From Christiangramia aestuarii (GTDB lineage Bacteria > Bacteroidota > Bacteroidia > Flavobacteriales > Flavobacteriaceae): DNA of 64,000 nucleotides. The position numbers were made by a program, and so were the translations under genes. Positions 50,473 through 58,526 of this stretch are shown here, piece after piece (the stretch's first letter is position 1; every line of letters begins with the position of its first letter). Location: assembly GCF_009735585.1 (NCBI RefSeq), contig NZ_VJVW01000003.1, positions 1-64,000 on the forward strand, read 5' to 3'. Under the pieces are notes generated by a model. That model did no database searches. It saw only the letters and a list, made by a program, of their open reading frames with translations, and was not told the origin of the DNA.

Positions 50473-51780
50473 ATGAATATCCCAAGAACTGACTTACCCA
50501 GAGTAGTGATAATTGGAGGTGGTTTTGCCGGAATTGCACTGGCCCGAAAGATCCTGAAAGAGGAGATGCAGATGGTGCTGCTGGACAGGCATAACTACCA
50601 TACGTTTCAACCCTTATTATATCAGGTTTCTACCTCGGGACTGGAACCAGATTCCATAGCATACCCACTTAGGAAGATCACCCGGTCCAGCAAGAAATGT
50701 TTTTTCAGGCTTGCCGAGGTGACCTCAATTTCTGCAGAAAAGAATACCGTACATACTAGTATAGGCGATCTTGTTTATGATTACCTGGTGATCGCCACAG
50801 GATCCAAAACCAATTTCTTCGGAAATGACAGCATCGAGGAACATGGAATGTGGATGAAGACCGTGCCGCAGGCGCTGAACATCCGCAGTCTTATTCTCGA
50901 AAACCTTGAACAGGCCACCATTACCGAAGATCCCGAAAAAAGAAAGGCATTGCTCAATTTCGTCCTGGCGGGTGCCGGGCCTACAGGTGTAGAGTTGAGT
51001 GGAGCTATTGCTGAACTTCGTAACCATATCGTTCCAAAAGATTATCCAGACCTGGATCCTAACGAGATGAATATCCATCTTTTAGAAGGCCTGGACCGGG
51101 TTCTACCTCCTATGAGCGAGCATGCCTCGAAAAAAGCTCAGGAGATGTTGGAAGAGCTGGGGGTAAAGATACACCTGAATACCATGGTGGAGAATTATGA
51201 TGGACATCTGGTTAAGACCAATACCGACCTGGCCATTAAGACCGAGACCTTTATCTGGTCTGCAGGGGTTACCGGTGCTCCGGTAAAAGGCTTAAACGCC
51301 TCGGCCATGGTAGAGAAGGCCAACCGCTACCAGGTGAACGCATTTAACCAGGTGAATGGCTATGAAAATATTTTTGCCATCGGGGATATCGCCTTGATGC
51401 AAACTGAAGAATTCCCTAAAGGTCATCCTATGGTGGCCCAGCCGGCCATTCAGCAGGGAAAACACCTGGCCAAGAACATCAAGCATTTAATAAGGGGGGA
51501 GAAGCTGGAACCATTTGAATATTTTGACAAGGGGACCATGGCTACGGTAGGTCGGAACCGCGCGGTGGTAGACCTGCATAAATGGAAGTTCTCTGGTTTC
51601 TTTGCCTGGTTCGTATGGATGTTCGTGCATCTATGGTTCCTGGTAGGTTTCAGGAACAGGACAGTTACCTTCTTTAACTGGATCTATAATTATATAAATT
51701 TCGATAAGGCGGCAAGGCTGATCATAAGGCCTTTTAAAGGTCAGGAAGAGACCATGACCCTGGATGAGGATAAAGTATAA
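50473..51780 (+). CDS. ndh: Type II NADH dehydrogenase (NDH-2)
   Basis: A 435-residue flavoprotein that transfers electrons from NADH to quinone without pumping. The FAD motif VVIIGGGFAGIALA (about 11-24), the second nucleotide-binding motif VLAGAGPTGVELSGAIAEL, the quinone-site region YENIFAIGDIALM and AQPAIQQG are characteristic. A C-terminal amphipathic/hydrophobic segment (WFVWMFVHLWFLVGFRNR) would anchor it to the membrane. It is monocistronic, with a promoter box upstream and a terminator downstream. It feeds electrons to cytochrome bd and other quinol oxidases. Confidence 0.9.
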   Translation: MNIPRTDLPRVVIIGGGFAGIALARKILKEEMQMVLLDRHNYHTFQPLLYQVSTSGLEPDSIAYPLRKITRSSKKCFFRLAEVTSISAEKNTVHTSIGDLVYDYLVIATGSKTNFFGNDSIEEHGMWMKTVPQALNIRSLILENLEQATITEDPEKRKALLNFVLAGAGPTGVELSGAIAELRNHIVPKDYPDLDPNEMNIHLLEGLDRVLPPMSEHASKKAQEMLEELGVKIHLNTMVENYDGHLVKTNTDLAIKTETFIWSAGVTGAPVKGLNASAMVEKANRYQVNAFNQVNGYENIFAIGDIALMQTEEFPKGHPMVAQPAIQQGKHLAKNIKHLIRGEKLEPFEYFDKGTMATVGRNRAVVDLHKWKFSGFFAWFVWMFVHLWFLVGFRNRTVTFFNWIYNYINFDKAARLIIRPFKGQEETMTLDEDKV

Positions 51781-51784
51781 AAGT

Positions 51785-51811
51785 AAAGCCCCGCAAATTG
51801 CGGGGCTTTTT
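51785..51811. terminator. Bidirectional terminator after ndh
   Basis: AAAGCCCCGC, AAATT loop, GCGGGGCTTTTTTT: a strong GC-rich stem with a T-run. It is shared with the convergent hemerythrin gene. Confidence 0.9.
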
Positions 51812-51814
51812 TTA

Positions 51815-52249
51815 TTATCTGTTTTCTTTGATCTCCTTGTTATAACTCGAAGCCAGATCGGTCTTTTGCTTTTCGGTCAGGGCTTTCCCCGCCATCTGGA
51901 AAACCTCATGTTCTTCCTCATCTAAATGATGTATCAGCTGGTGCTGCAGTTCCTTGGCAATCTTTAGCCAGTTAGAAGCATCCATTTCAGTATCCTCAAG
52001 CTGCTCTACCAGTTCATCCATTTCGTGGTGTTCTGCTACGCTATGACGGGCTTTTTCCTGGGTTAGGTCCTTTTCCATAAGCGGGACGTAAAAATGTCTT
52101 TCTTCCGCATCTTCATGTATCTTCAATTCATGCTTAAGATTTTCGAAGATCTTTTTTCTCTCTTCTGTTTTGCCTTCTGTCTCTATAAGTTTGGCAATGA
52201 GGTCACGCTGGATCTCATGCTCCTGTCTTAGTGCTTCAAAAATGGTCAT
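51815..52249 (-). CDS. Hemerythrin-like (HHE domain) protein
   Basis: A 144-residue four-helix bundle protein with a di-iron site. His residues are spaced as in HHE domains: RQEHEI, LKHELKIHEDAEERHFYVPL, HEMDELVE and LIHHLDEEEHEVFQ. It probably binds oxygen or iron, or repairs iron centres under oxidative stress (YtfE/RIC-like proteins are longer). It is monocistronic on the minus strand. The LytS/LytTR operon starts on the other strand, with a shared intergenic region of about 180 bp. Confidence 0.85.
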   Translation of the reverse strand: MTIFEALRQEHEIQRDLIAKLIETEGKTEERKKIFENLKHELKIHEDAEERHFYVPLMEKDLTQEKARHSVAEHHEMDELVEQLEDTEMDASNWLKIAKELQHQLIHHLDEEEHEVFQMAGKALTEKQKTDLASSYNKEIKENR

Positions 52250-52341
52250 TATTTAATTTTTTGGATTTCATCCAAGTTATTCAATTTAATGTTAAAGAAT
52301 AATTAATTTTAAAAACGAAAAGCCAAAATTGAGATAAGACT

Positions 52342-52412
52342 ACAATTCAGTATCGAAAATCAACAACTCAGTATATTGAATTTCGGTTTACTGAAGTTTG
52401 AGGGCAAATTTG
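52342..52412 (+). promoter_or_regulatory. LytTR-type tandem site with -7 box upstream of the LytS/LytTR operon
   Basis: ACAATTCAG (52342-52350) and ACAACTCAG (52363-52371) are direct repeats 21 bp apart start to start. CAAATTTG (52405-52412), one mismatch from TAnnTTTG, begins exactly 42 nt after the second repeat, the same distance as in the DUF2141 promoter. A further GAAGTTTG at 52393 is a weaker alternative. The site probably binds the operon's own LytTR product, giving autoregulation. Confidence 0.65.
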
Positions 52413-52431
52413 TACATAGAATATATAATGA

Positions 52432-53757
52432 ATGACACATTTATTTAAAATACTAAGGATTAGTATAGCCATTACCCTGGTTCTTTTTTCGGTCCAGATA
52501 ATTTTCGACAGTGAGGAGTCTTTTGGTGCGCTATTAGAATTAAAGACCTGGGGAACCTATTTTTTCTACTGTTTCGTGCTTACGGCTGTGAACAGCATCT
52601 ATTTTATATATTTTGAGAGGAAGATAGGCTGGGAGGATGCCAGCTTACGTACTATCCTGCTGGCTGCCGGAGGCTCTGTGATACTCACCTTATTATTTTA
52701 TTTTCTCTGCCGCCTCACAGATGAAACTCTATTTAAGGGGCGAAGTCTGCAGGAATTCATGGATGGAGAAAGGATCTATTATTATTACGGACCTTTACTA
52801 TTCATCACCATTATTTCCCTCTTTTTCCACTTGGTGTATTTCTATAAGGCACTTCAGGAAAAAAAGGTAAAGGAGCAAAAGATCATTGCTGGTACGGCTT
52901 CAGCAAAATTCGACGCCTTAAAGAACCAGCTGGACCCACATTTCCTGTTCAATAGCCTTAACGTGCTGGCTTCGCTAATAGATGAAAATCCGGACCAGGC
53001 ACAACGGTTCACCACAGCTTTATCAAAAATATACCGTTACGTTTTGGAACAAAAGGATAAGGAGTTAGTGAGCGTAAAAGAGGAACTGGCCTTCGCCAGC
53101 ACTTATATGAAACTGCTCAAGATGCGCTTCGAGAACAGTATCTTTTTCGAGATCCCTGAAGAGTTATCGAATGAAGACGCCAAGGTAGTTCCTTTATCCC
53201 TGCAATTGCTGTTGGAAAATACCATCAAGCATAATATAGTAAGCGAGGACAGGCCTTTAAAGATCAGAATATTCGAGGAGGATGGGAACCTGGTCGTTGA
53301 GAACAATTTTCAGAAAAAAGAGGTGCTGGGCAATCGCAAGGGCGTCGGGCTTCAGAATATCGTGAACCGCTATCACGTGGTGACAGATCGCAAAGTTCTA
53401 ATAGAACAAACCGAAGATAATTTCAGGGTTAAGCTACCCATATTAACTAAACAAATTTCAATTATGGATACTAATGAGATCAACCAGGAGAATGCTTATT
53501 TCAAAGCAAAACAGAGGGTGAAGGAGATCAAGGAATTCTATGCGAACCTTATTTCCTACTGCGTGGTAATACCATTCCTTATTTTTATTAATTACTATAC
53601 TTACTGGAATTTTCAATGGTTCTGGTTCCCGCTATTCGGCTGGGGAATAGGTCTTACCGTACATGGATTTTCGGTATTCGGTTACGGCAGCCAATGGGAA
53701 GAACGAAAGATCCAGGAATTAATGGAAAAGGAACAACAAACTAAATCGTGGAAATAA
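52432..53757 (+). CDS. LytS-type sensor histidine kinase with C-terminal 2TM domain
   Basis: A 441-residue sensor kinase. Four N-terminal helices (about 10-27, 41-60, 73-93, 119-140) are followed by the HisK_5 (LytS-type) domain with phospho-acceptor His170 in NQLDPHFLFNSLNVL and the ATP-binding part including LLENTIKHNIV and GVGLQNIVNRY. Around residue 345 a second ATG (53464) starts a 2TM domain (about 350-441) similar to the next gene's product. The canonical kinase ends near there, so this looks like a fusion of kinase and 2TM protein. It phosphorylates the LytTR regulator encoded two genes downstream. The stop and the next start overlap (TAATG). Confidence 0.85.
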   Translation: MTHLFKILRISIAITLVLFSVQIIFDSEESFGALLELKTWGTYFFYCFVLTAVNSIYFIYFERKIGWEDASLRTILLAAGGSVILTLLFYFLCRLTDETLFKGRSLQEFMDGERIYYYYGPLLFITIISLFFHLVYFYKALQEKKVKEQKIIAGTASAKFDALKNQLDPHFLFNSLNVLASLIDENPDQAQRFTTALSKIYRYVLEQKDKELVSVKEELAFASTYMKLLKMRFENSIFFEIPEELSNEDAKVVPLSLQLLLENTIKHNIVSEDRPLKIRIFEEDGNLVVENNFQKKEVLGNRKGVGLQNIVNRYHVVTDRKVLIEQTEDNFRVKLPILTKQISIMDTNEINQENAYFKAKQRVKEIKEFYANLISYCVVIPFLIFINYYTYWNFQWFWFPLFGWGIGLTVHGFSVFGYGSQWEERKIQELMEKEQQTKSWK

Positions 53758-54071
53758 TGGAAAGAGATTATAAAAAGGAGTTTAGCTACAAGGCAGCTCA
53801 AAAAAAGGTAAAGGATATAAAAGGCTTTTATGTTCATCTGCTGATATTCATTGTTATAAATTCTGCCATATTGGTCCTAAGCACTCGTGATACCGGTTTT
53901 ATCCAAGGCCTTACTGAATGGTCTAATTATTCAACAATATTTTTCTGGGGTATTGGTCTGTTAGCACATTGGGCCGGTGTTTTTGGACCTAATATCATGT
54001 TTGGTAAAAACTGGGAGGAAAAGAAGATCAGGGAATTGATGGATAAGGATAAAAAACAACTCTGGAAATAA
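53757..54071 (+). CDS. 2TM-domain protein
   Basis: A 104-residue protein with two transmembrane helices and the 2TM-domain signature: YKAAQKKVKDIKGFYVHL, then two helices, GIGLLAHWAGVFG and the closing NWEEKKIRELMDKD. It starts at the ATG overlapping the kinase stop (TAATG at 53755-53759). The pattern repeats the C-terminus of the kinase (KAKQRVKEIKEFYANL, GWGIGLTVHGFSVFG, WEERKIQELMEKE), showing a domain duplication. Such proteins are coupled to LytTR systems in Bacteroidota; their role in signalling is unknown. Confidence 0.8.
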   Translation: MERDYKKEFSYKAAQKKVKDIKGFYVHLLIFIVINSAILVLSTRDTGFIQGLTEWSNYSTIFFWGIGLLAHWAGVFGPNIMFGKNWEEKKIRELMDKDKKQLWK

Positions 54072-54086
54072 ACTTAAAAAATCATA

Positions 54087-54848
54087 GTGATAAACGTAAT
54101 TATTATTGAAGACGAAAAGCCTGCTGCCCGCCGGTTACAGCGTATGCTTTCAAAACTGAACATCGAGGCCGAAACAATGCTGCATTCGGTAGCCGAAGCG
54201 GTAAGCTGGTTTAACTTCAATGAACATCCAGATCTTATTTTCCTGGATATCCAATTAAGCGATGGGGTTTCCTTTGAGATCTTTGAGCACGTAAAAACCG
54301 AAGCAGCGATCATCTTTACTACCGCTTATGATGAGTATGCACTAAGGGCTTTTAAGCTTAACAGCATAGACTACCTTTTAAAACCTATAGATGAAGAAGA
54401 GCTGGAAGCGGCTATCAATAAGTTCAGGGCAACGAAAAAATCTACAAACGGAATCGATGTGAATGAGCTGAGGTCCTTACTTACCCAAACCGGGAATGTA
54501 GAACGGTCTTATAAAACACGCTTTACCGCTCAGGTAGGTCAGCATCTGAAACTCGTAGAGACTGGGGATATCGCCTGTTTTTATTCTGAAAATAAGGCTA
54601 CCTATATACATTGTTTCTCCGGAAGGAATTATCCTGTGGAGATACCTCTGGAGCAGCTTGAAAATGATCTAGACCCAGAAAAGTTCTACCGCATTAACCG
54701 GAAGTGTATCCTCAACATCAACGCCATAAAAGATATCGTTTCTTATACGAATTCCCGCCTGGAAATAAAACTTGAGAATTTTGATGAATTCCAGCTTATC
54801 GTAAGCAGGGAAAGGGTTAAGGACTTTAAATCCTGGCTGGATAGCTGA
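54087..54848 (+). CDS. LytTR-family response regulator
   Basis: A 253-residue response regulator. The receiver domain (1-115) has all key residues: Glu8-Asp9 pair, phospho-acceptor Asp54 in IFLDIQLSDG, Thr in IIFTTAYDE and Lys in LLKPI. The LytTR DNA-binding domain (about 145-250) has FYRINRKCILNINAIKDI and YTNSRLEIKLENFDEF. The start is GTG at 54087. It is the last gene of the kinase-2TM-regulator operon. Tandem ACANYTCRG sites at this operon and at the DUF2141 operon fit direct binding by this protein. Confidence 0.92.
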   Translation: MINVIIIEDEKPAARRLQRMLSKLNIEAETMLHSVAEAVSWFNFNEHPDLIFLDIQLSDGVSFEIFEHVKTEAAIIFTTAYDEYALRAFKLNSIDYLLKPIDEEELEAAINKFRATKKSTNGIDVNELRSLLTQTGNVERSYKTRFTAQVGQHLKLVETGDIACFYSENKATYIHCFSGRNYPVEIPLEQLENDLDPEKFYRINRKCILNINAIKDIVSYTNSRLEIKLENFDEFQLIVSRERVKDFKSWLDS

Positions 54849-54988
54849 TCCCTAAATGTTAAAATTGGAGTTTTTAAAACCGCACTGCATCTGCCTCCGT
54901 ATATCTTGATACAACTCTAAGTTTGTTTGAATAATTTTTGGTCGAATTATTTTAAATTGAGTTTTTGATTTTTTTGGTTGGTTAGATG

Positions 54989-55026
54989 CTTAGAAAGAAG
55001 ACAGTTCCCTCCGGAACTTTTCTAAG
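54989..55026. other. Structured hairpin element downstream of the LytTR gene
   Basis: CTTAGAAA (54989-54996) pairs with TTTCTAAG (55019-55026), and AGTTCC (55003-55008) pairs with GGAACT (55013-55018) across a 6-nt one-sided bulge. It may act in mRNA 3'-end processing or be part of a small RNA. Nothing else is visible between 54849 and 54988 apart from a T-rich tract. Confidence 0.35.
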
Positions 55027-55035
55027 TATTTACAA

Positions 55036-55065
55036 AAGTAAGCCCCACGACAGTGGGGCTTACTT
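55036..55065. terminator. Bidirectional terminator before the anti-sigma gene's end
   Basis: AAGTAAGCCCCAC, GACA loop, GTGGGGCTTACTT: a perfect 13-bp stem. It ends the anti-sigma gene on the minus strand and probably also transcription from the LytTR operon. Confidence 0.9.
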
Positions 55066-55085
55066 ATTTTATATCATTTACTTAA

Positions 55086-55895
55086 TTAGGGAGCTGCTGC
55101 GACTACCCCAAGTACATAGAGCTGATCCATGGTTGGCGATTCGCTACCACCTTCAGGCTCCAGGGTGATTCCAAAGGCCTGCGATTCGTTCGCATTCTCC
55201 AGGGCAAATATCTTATTGTTGTCTGCCGCAAAGTCCTCAAGCAAGCCTATGCTGGTGGGAGTTAACGGTTCGAGCTTTAGAGACCAAACCTGGTAAACTT
55301 TTCCACGTGGTGGTTCCGGCAGGTTCTCGGCATCTATATATGCCTTGTTCTCTTGTTTATTCCAGTAAACCGCGGCATAAGCTCCCGGAGCGGCCTGCTG
55401 TCCCTGTAGCTGTATCTTAGAAACATTTTTATCTCTAAGTACGGCTAGCAGTTCCTCGGTTTTTTCAGCATCCTCGCGGGCATCAGCGATCTGTTGTTCC
55501 AATTTAGCCGATCTCGCTTTTTCCGAACTAAGCTGTTCTCTTAGGTTGTTCTTGTCTTCAAAAACAAAGAACAGACCTACAAGCAGGGCAAGACAGGCTG
55601 CCCAGCCAATATAGGCCACCCAATCGGTCTCTTTTTTCCTTTCTATATTGATCACCGTGCCATCAGGCTTGTTGCCGAGTTTTCTTCTAATATTGGCCAG
55701 CAATGCTTCTGCATCATATTCCGGTGCAGCGGTGGCAGAAAGTTTCTGCAATGCCAATTCGATCTCTTCCACCTCCTGGCGAATTTCAGGGTGTTCCTTT
55801 AGCACTCTGCTCACTTCACGGCTTTCAGCCTCGGTAAGGGCGCCGTAAACGTAGAGTTCTAAAATTCCCGATGATATGTATTCTTTTATATCCAT
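55086..55895 (-). CDS. Anti-sigma factor (RskA/DUF2339-like C-terminal domain)
   Basis: A 269-residue membrane protein. The N-terminal cytoplasmic part (ISSGILELYVYGALTEAESREVSRVLKEHPEIRQEVEEIE) is an anti-sigma zinc-free helical domain that binds the sigma factor. One transmembrane helix lies at about 100-117. The extracytoplasmic part, with a coiled coil (about 118-155) and the RskA-like beta domain (YAAVYWNKQENKAYIDAENLPEPPRGKVYQVW), follows. It lies 2 bp after the sigma gene. Release by proteolysis would free the sigma factor. Confidence 0.88.
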   Translation of the reverse strand: MDIKEYISSGILELYVYGALTEAESREVSRVLKEHPEIRQEVEEIELALQKLSATAAPEYDAEALLANIRRKLGNKPDGTVINIERKKETDWVAYIGWAACLALLVGLFFVFEDKNNLREQLSSEKARSAKLEQQIADAREDAEKTEELLAVLRDKNVSKIQLQGQQAAPGAYAAVYWNKQENKAYIDAENLPEPPRGKVYQVWSLKLEPLTPTSIGLLEDFAADNNKIFALENANESQAFGITLEPEGGSESPTMDQLYVLGVVAAAP

Positions 55896-55897
55896 GC

Positions 55898-56428
55898 TTA
55901 TTCTGCTAAGATTTCCCGAAGTTTATTGATACAGGCCCTGTTCCTTGTTTTAACGGTTCCCAGAGGCATATCAAGCTCCTCGGCGGTTTCTTTCTGGGTG
56001 AATCCCTTAAAGAATAAAAGGTCGATCAATTTCTTACAAACTGGCTTTAGAACATCTATATATTTTTTTATTCCAATAGCGTCTGCTTTTGCTGAAAAGT
56101 TTGACCTTGTCTCCAGAATATCTACGAAATTATCTGCTGCAAGGTTTTTCTTATCATTCTTATGGCTTTTAGATCGTAAATGGTCTATAGAGGCATTCCT
56201 GGCGATATTCAGTATCCAGGTGAAGAATCGTCCTTTATCTGAATTGTAGGAGGAGGCATTGTTCCAGATCTTTAGAAAAACATCCTGAAGGATCTCTTCA
56301 GCTATCTTTTCATCATGTAGAATACTGTAAATGATACCATATATACTTTCTGAATACAATTCATAAATACGTTCAAAAGCACGCTGATTGCCATTCTGTA
56401 GTTCAAGGATTAAACCGTCCTGCTGCAT
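55898..56428 (-). CDS. ECF-type RNA polymerase sigma factor
   Basis: A 176-residue ECF sigma factor of the SigK/RpoE-like type. Region 2 shows AEEILQDVFLKIWNNASSYNSDKGRFFTWILNIARNASIDHLRS, and region 4 shows LLFFKGFTQKETAEELDMPLGTVKTRNRACINKL. It forms an operon with the anti-sigma gene 2 bp downstream. The SigK-RskA pair in other bacteria answers redox or envelope stress. The neighbouring Cu/Zn SOD gene, transcribed toward it, is not obviously part of the same transcript because a terminator lies between. Confidence 0.9.
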   Translation of the reverse strand: MQQDGLILELQNGNQRAFERIYELYSESIYGIIYSILHDEKIAEEILQDVFLKIWNNASSYNSDKGRFFTWILNIARNASIDHLRSKSHKNDKKNLAADNFVDILETRSNFSAKADAIGIKKYIDVLKPVCKKLIDLLFFKGFTQKETAEELDMPLGTVKTRNRACINKLREILAE

Positions 56429-56470
56429 AAATTTTATTTGAGGAATTAAATATAGGTTTAATATGTATAT

Positions 56471-56495
56471 AAAAAAAGCGGCCCGAAGACCGCAT
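56471..56495 (-). terminator. Terminator of the superoxide dismutase gene
   Basis: On the minus strand GCGGTC, TTCG tetraloop, GGCCGC, then a T-run of seven. The UUCG-capped stem is very stable. It separates the SOD gene from the sigma factor gene. Confidence 0.85.
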
Positions 56496-56519
56496 TGTAT
56501 AAACTATACTTAAATTTTA

Positions 56520-57116
56520 TTATTTCTGGATCACTCCACAACCTACACGGGTACCGGCAGCTCCAGATGGTTGAGAAGTATAATCGTCTACACCATCATG
56601 TACGATAACGGCTTTCCCTAAAATATCTTTTTTAGGATCACCACATCCTATACACCACTCGTCTGTGCTCATGTTAACGGTTCCGTTGCCATTAGCATCT
56701 ACTTCAAAGTTACCTATATCTCCTTTGTGATAACCATCATTGCTTCCCCATTTTCCGTGCTTGGCATCGGTTGGGTTCCAGTGACCACCGGCTGACGAAC
56801 CATCGGCAGCTGAACAATCTCCTTTTTCATGAAGGTGAATAGCGTGCTTACCTTCAGCAAGACCAGAAATGATAGCGGTCATGGAAACTTCTCCATCCTC
56901 TTCAGTGAATACCACGTTCCCGCTGAGTTTGGAATCGCTAACAGACTTAAGGCTTACCTTAACCTTCTTAACCTCTTTTTCTTCCTTTTTCATTTCTTTT
57001 TCAGAAGTCATTTCGGTCTCGGACTGCTCATCCATTTCTTTTTCTTTTTTCTCATTCTTACATCCGGTAAAAATCAGTCCGGCACAAAGAACAATAGACA
57101 AACTAATACGTTTCAT
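56520..57116 (-). CDS. sodC: Cu/Zn superoxide dismutase, lipoprotein form
   Basis: A 198-residue lipoprotein whose signal ends in LIFTGCKNE (Cys at about residue 19). A highly charged linker of about 30 residues precedes the Cu/Zn SOD domain. Metal-ligand His residues are seen in KHAIHLHEKGDCS, GGHWNPTDAKHGKW and IVHDGVDDY. The structural Cys pair is in GDCS and near the C-terminus (RVGCGVIQK). It would dismutate superoxide at the cell surface or periplasm. It is monocistronic with a strong terminator. Confidence 0.92.
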   Translation of the reverse strand: MKRISLSIVLCAGLIFTGCKNEKKEKEMDEQSETEMTSEKEMKKEEKEVKKVKVSLKSVSDSKLSGNVVFTEEDGEVSMTAIISGLAEGKHAIHLHEKGDCSAADGSSAGGHWNPTDAKHGKWGSNDGYHKGDIGNFEVDANGNGTVNMSTDEWCIGCGDPKKDILGKAVIVHDGVDDYTSQPSGAAGTRVGCGVIQK

Positions 57117-57227
57117 AGTGTTTCGATTGGTTTAAATTGTTATTTATAGCTCTAAATTAATTTTAATAAGAAGTACAGCCAAAGATTTAAGGATAGCTTA
57201 ACAGAGCAGCAGAATTGGTGTTTTCAG

Positions 57228-58442
57228 CTAGGAGTCCTTTAACCGCGTTTTGATCTGACCTTTTGTAGAAAGGGTTTTATGTACCGGGCACTTATCTGCG
57301 ATTTGCATAAGACGTTCTATTTGTTTTTCATCCAGATCTCCTTGTATGGATATCTGCCTTTCAAAAGTATCTATCTTGGCCTTTTCATCTTCGCAGTTCT
57401 CGCAATCTTCTGCGTGTTTTTTGGAATAGTTCACATGTGTTTCCACATTATCTAGAGGCCATTCTTTTCTCCGGGCATACATATGTATGGTCATGGAGGT
57501 ACAGGCCGCAAGTCCGCTGGATAGCAGTTGGTAAGGAGTAGGCCCCAGGTCGCTTCCACCTGCCTTTTCGGGTTCATCGGCGACCAGATGATGTTTCCCC
57601 GCGGTTATTTGTGTGGTATAGCCATCAGCTCCCAGGTTGGCCATCACTTCATGGTCTGTCTCCAGTTCGGGTACTTCCGGTCTGCTAATATACCTGGAAG
57701 CCCAGGCGGCGATCACCGTACCGGCATATTCTGAATCGACCTTATTGCTGAGCATGTGGTCTGCACCGTCCAGGGAAATGAAACTTTTTGGATGCCATGC
57801 CGACTTGTAAAGCTCTTCGGCATGATTAATAGAGACAATTTCGTCCTGTGGGGAATGTAGAATGAGCAGGGCTTTTCTTATCTCTTCAAAAGCGGCCCCA
57901 TCTTGGTTGTCCCGAAGGTTGTCCAGGAACTGCTTTTTGATATTGAAACTTCTTCCACCGATATTTACCCTGGCCTGCCCATCTTCTTCGATCTGTTCCA
58001 GGCTGGATTCAAAATGTTTTTCTAGATGGGACAGGTTAGAAGGGGAGTTGATGGTGACCATGGCCTTAACCGATTCTATCTCTTTTGAGGCAAAGAGCGT
58101 AGCCGCACCTCCTAGGGAGTGACCTATCATCAGGGTGGGAGGGGTATATTCTTCCTTCAGAAAATTGGCCGCAGCGATAAGATCTTCAACATTGCTGGAA
58201 AAATTTGTGTCTTCAAATTCACCCTCGCTGTCCCCAAGGCCGGTGAAATCGAATCTTAAAACTCCATAGCCTTTAGAGGCCAAACTTTTACTGATATTGG
58301 TAGGAGCATGAAAATTCTTATTGCAGGTAAAACAATGTGCGAAAAGCACAAAATTTTCAGGAGTTGCATTGCTGGGAAGTTCCAGCACTCCTTTTAATTC
58401 TTTCGATTCTGAATTTGTAAAACTTACTTCTAATTTTTTCAT
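57228..58442 (-). CDS. Alpha/beta hydrolase fused to OsmC-family peroxiredoxin-like domain
   Basis: A 404-residue fusion. Residues 1-255 form an alpha/beta hydrolase with nucleophile Ser109 in MIGHSLGGA and the acid and His in the later segments (HSPQDEIV, GADHML). Residues about 270-404 form an OsmC domain with the two redox Cys residues in LAACTSMTIHMYARR and ADKCPVHKTLS, typical of organic hydroperoxide reductases. The two domains are found together in several bacteria. It may hydrolyse an ester and detoxify a peroxide, but the substrates are unknown. It lies between sodC and the sugar cluster. Confidence 0.88.
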   Translation of the reverse strand: MKKLEVSFTNSESKELKGVLELPSNATPENFVLFAHCFTCNKNFHAPTNISKSLASKGYGVLRFDFTGLGDSEGEFEDTNFSSNVEDLIAAANFLKEEYTPPTLMIGHSLGGAATLFASKEIESVKAMVTINSPSNLSHLEKHFESSLEQIEEDGQARVNIGGRSFNIKKQFLDNLRDNQDGAAFEEIRKALLILHSPQDEIVSINHAEELYKSAWHPKSFISLDGADHMLSNKVDSEYAGTVIAAWASRYISRPEVPELETDHEVMANLGADGYTTQITAGKHHLVADEPEKAGGSDLGPTPYQLLSSGLAACTSMTIHMYARRKEWPLDNVETHVNYSKKHAEDCENCEDEKAKIDTFERQISIQGDLDEKQIERLMQIADKCPVHKTLSTKGQIKTRLKDS

Positions 58443-58481
58443 ACCCTTAAGTTTAATATTGAATCCTTGAATATCAAGAAT

Positions 58482-58508
58482 AAAAAAAGCCGCCTAAACG
58501 GCAGCTTT
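58482..58508 (-). terminator. Terminator after the DUF1080 gene
   Basis: On the minus strand AAAGCTGCC, GTTTA loop, GGCGGCTTTTTTT with one G-U pair. It ends the sugar cluster operon running from 63764. Confidence 0.8.
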
Positions 58509-58526
58509 AATTTAGATAAAATCTTC

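Noticed and set aside
54986-55168. 60-codon frame behind the LytTR gene
   Set aside because: It runs through a bulged hairpin and a terminator and into the anti-sigma gene in antisense; not a real gene.
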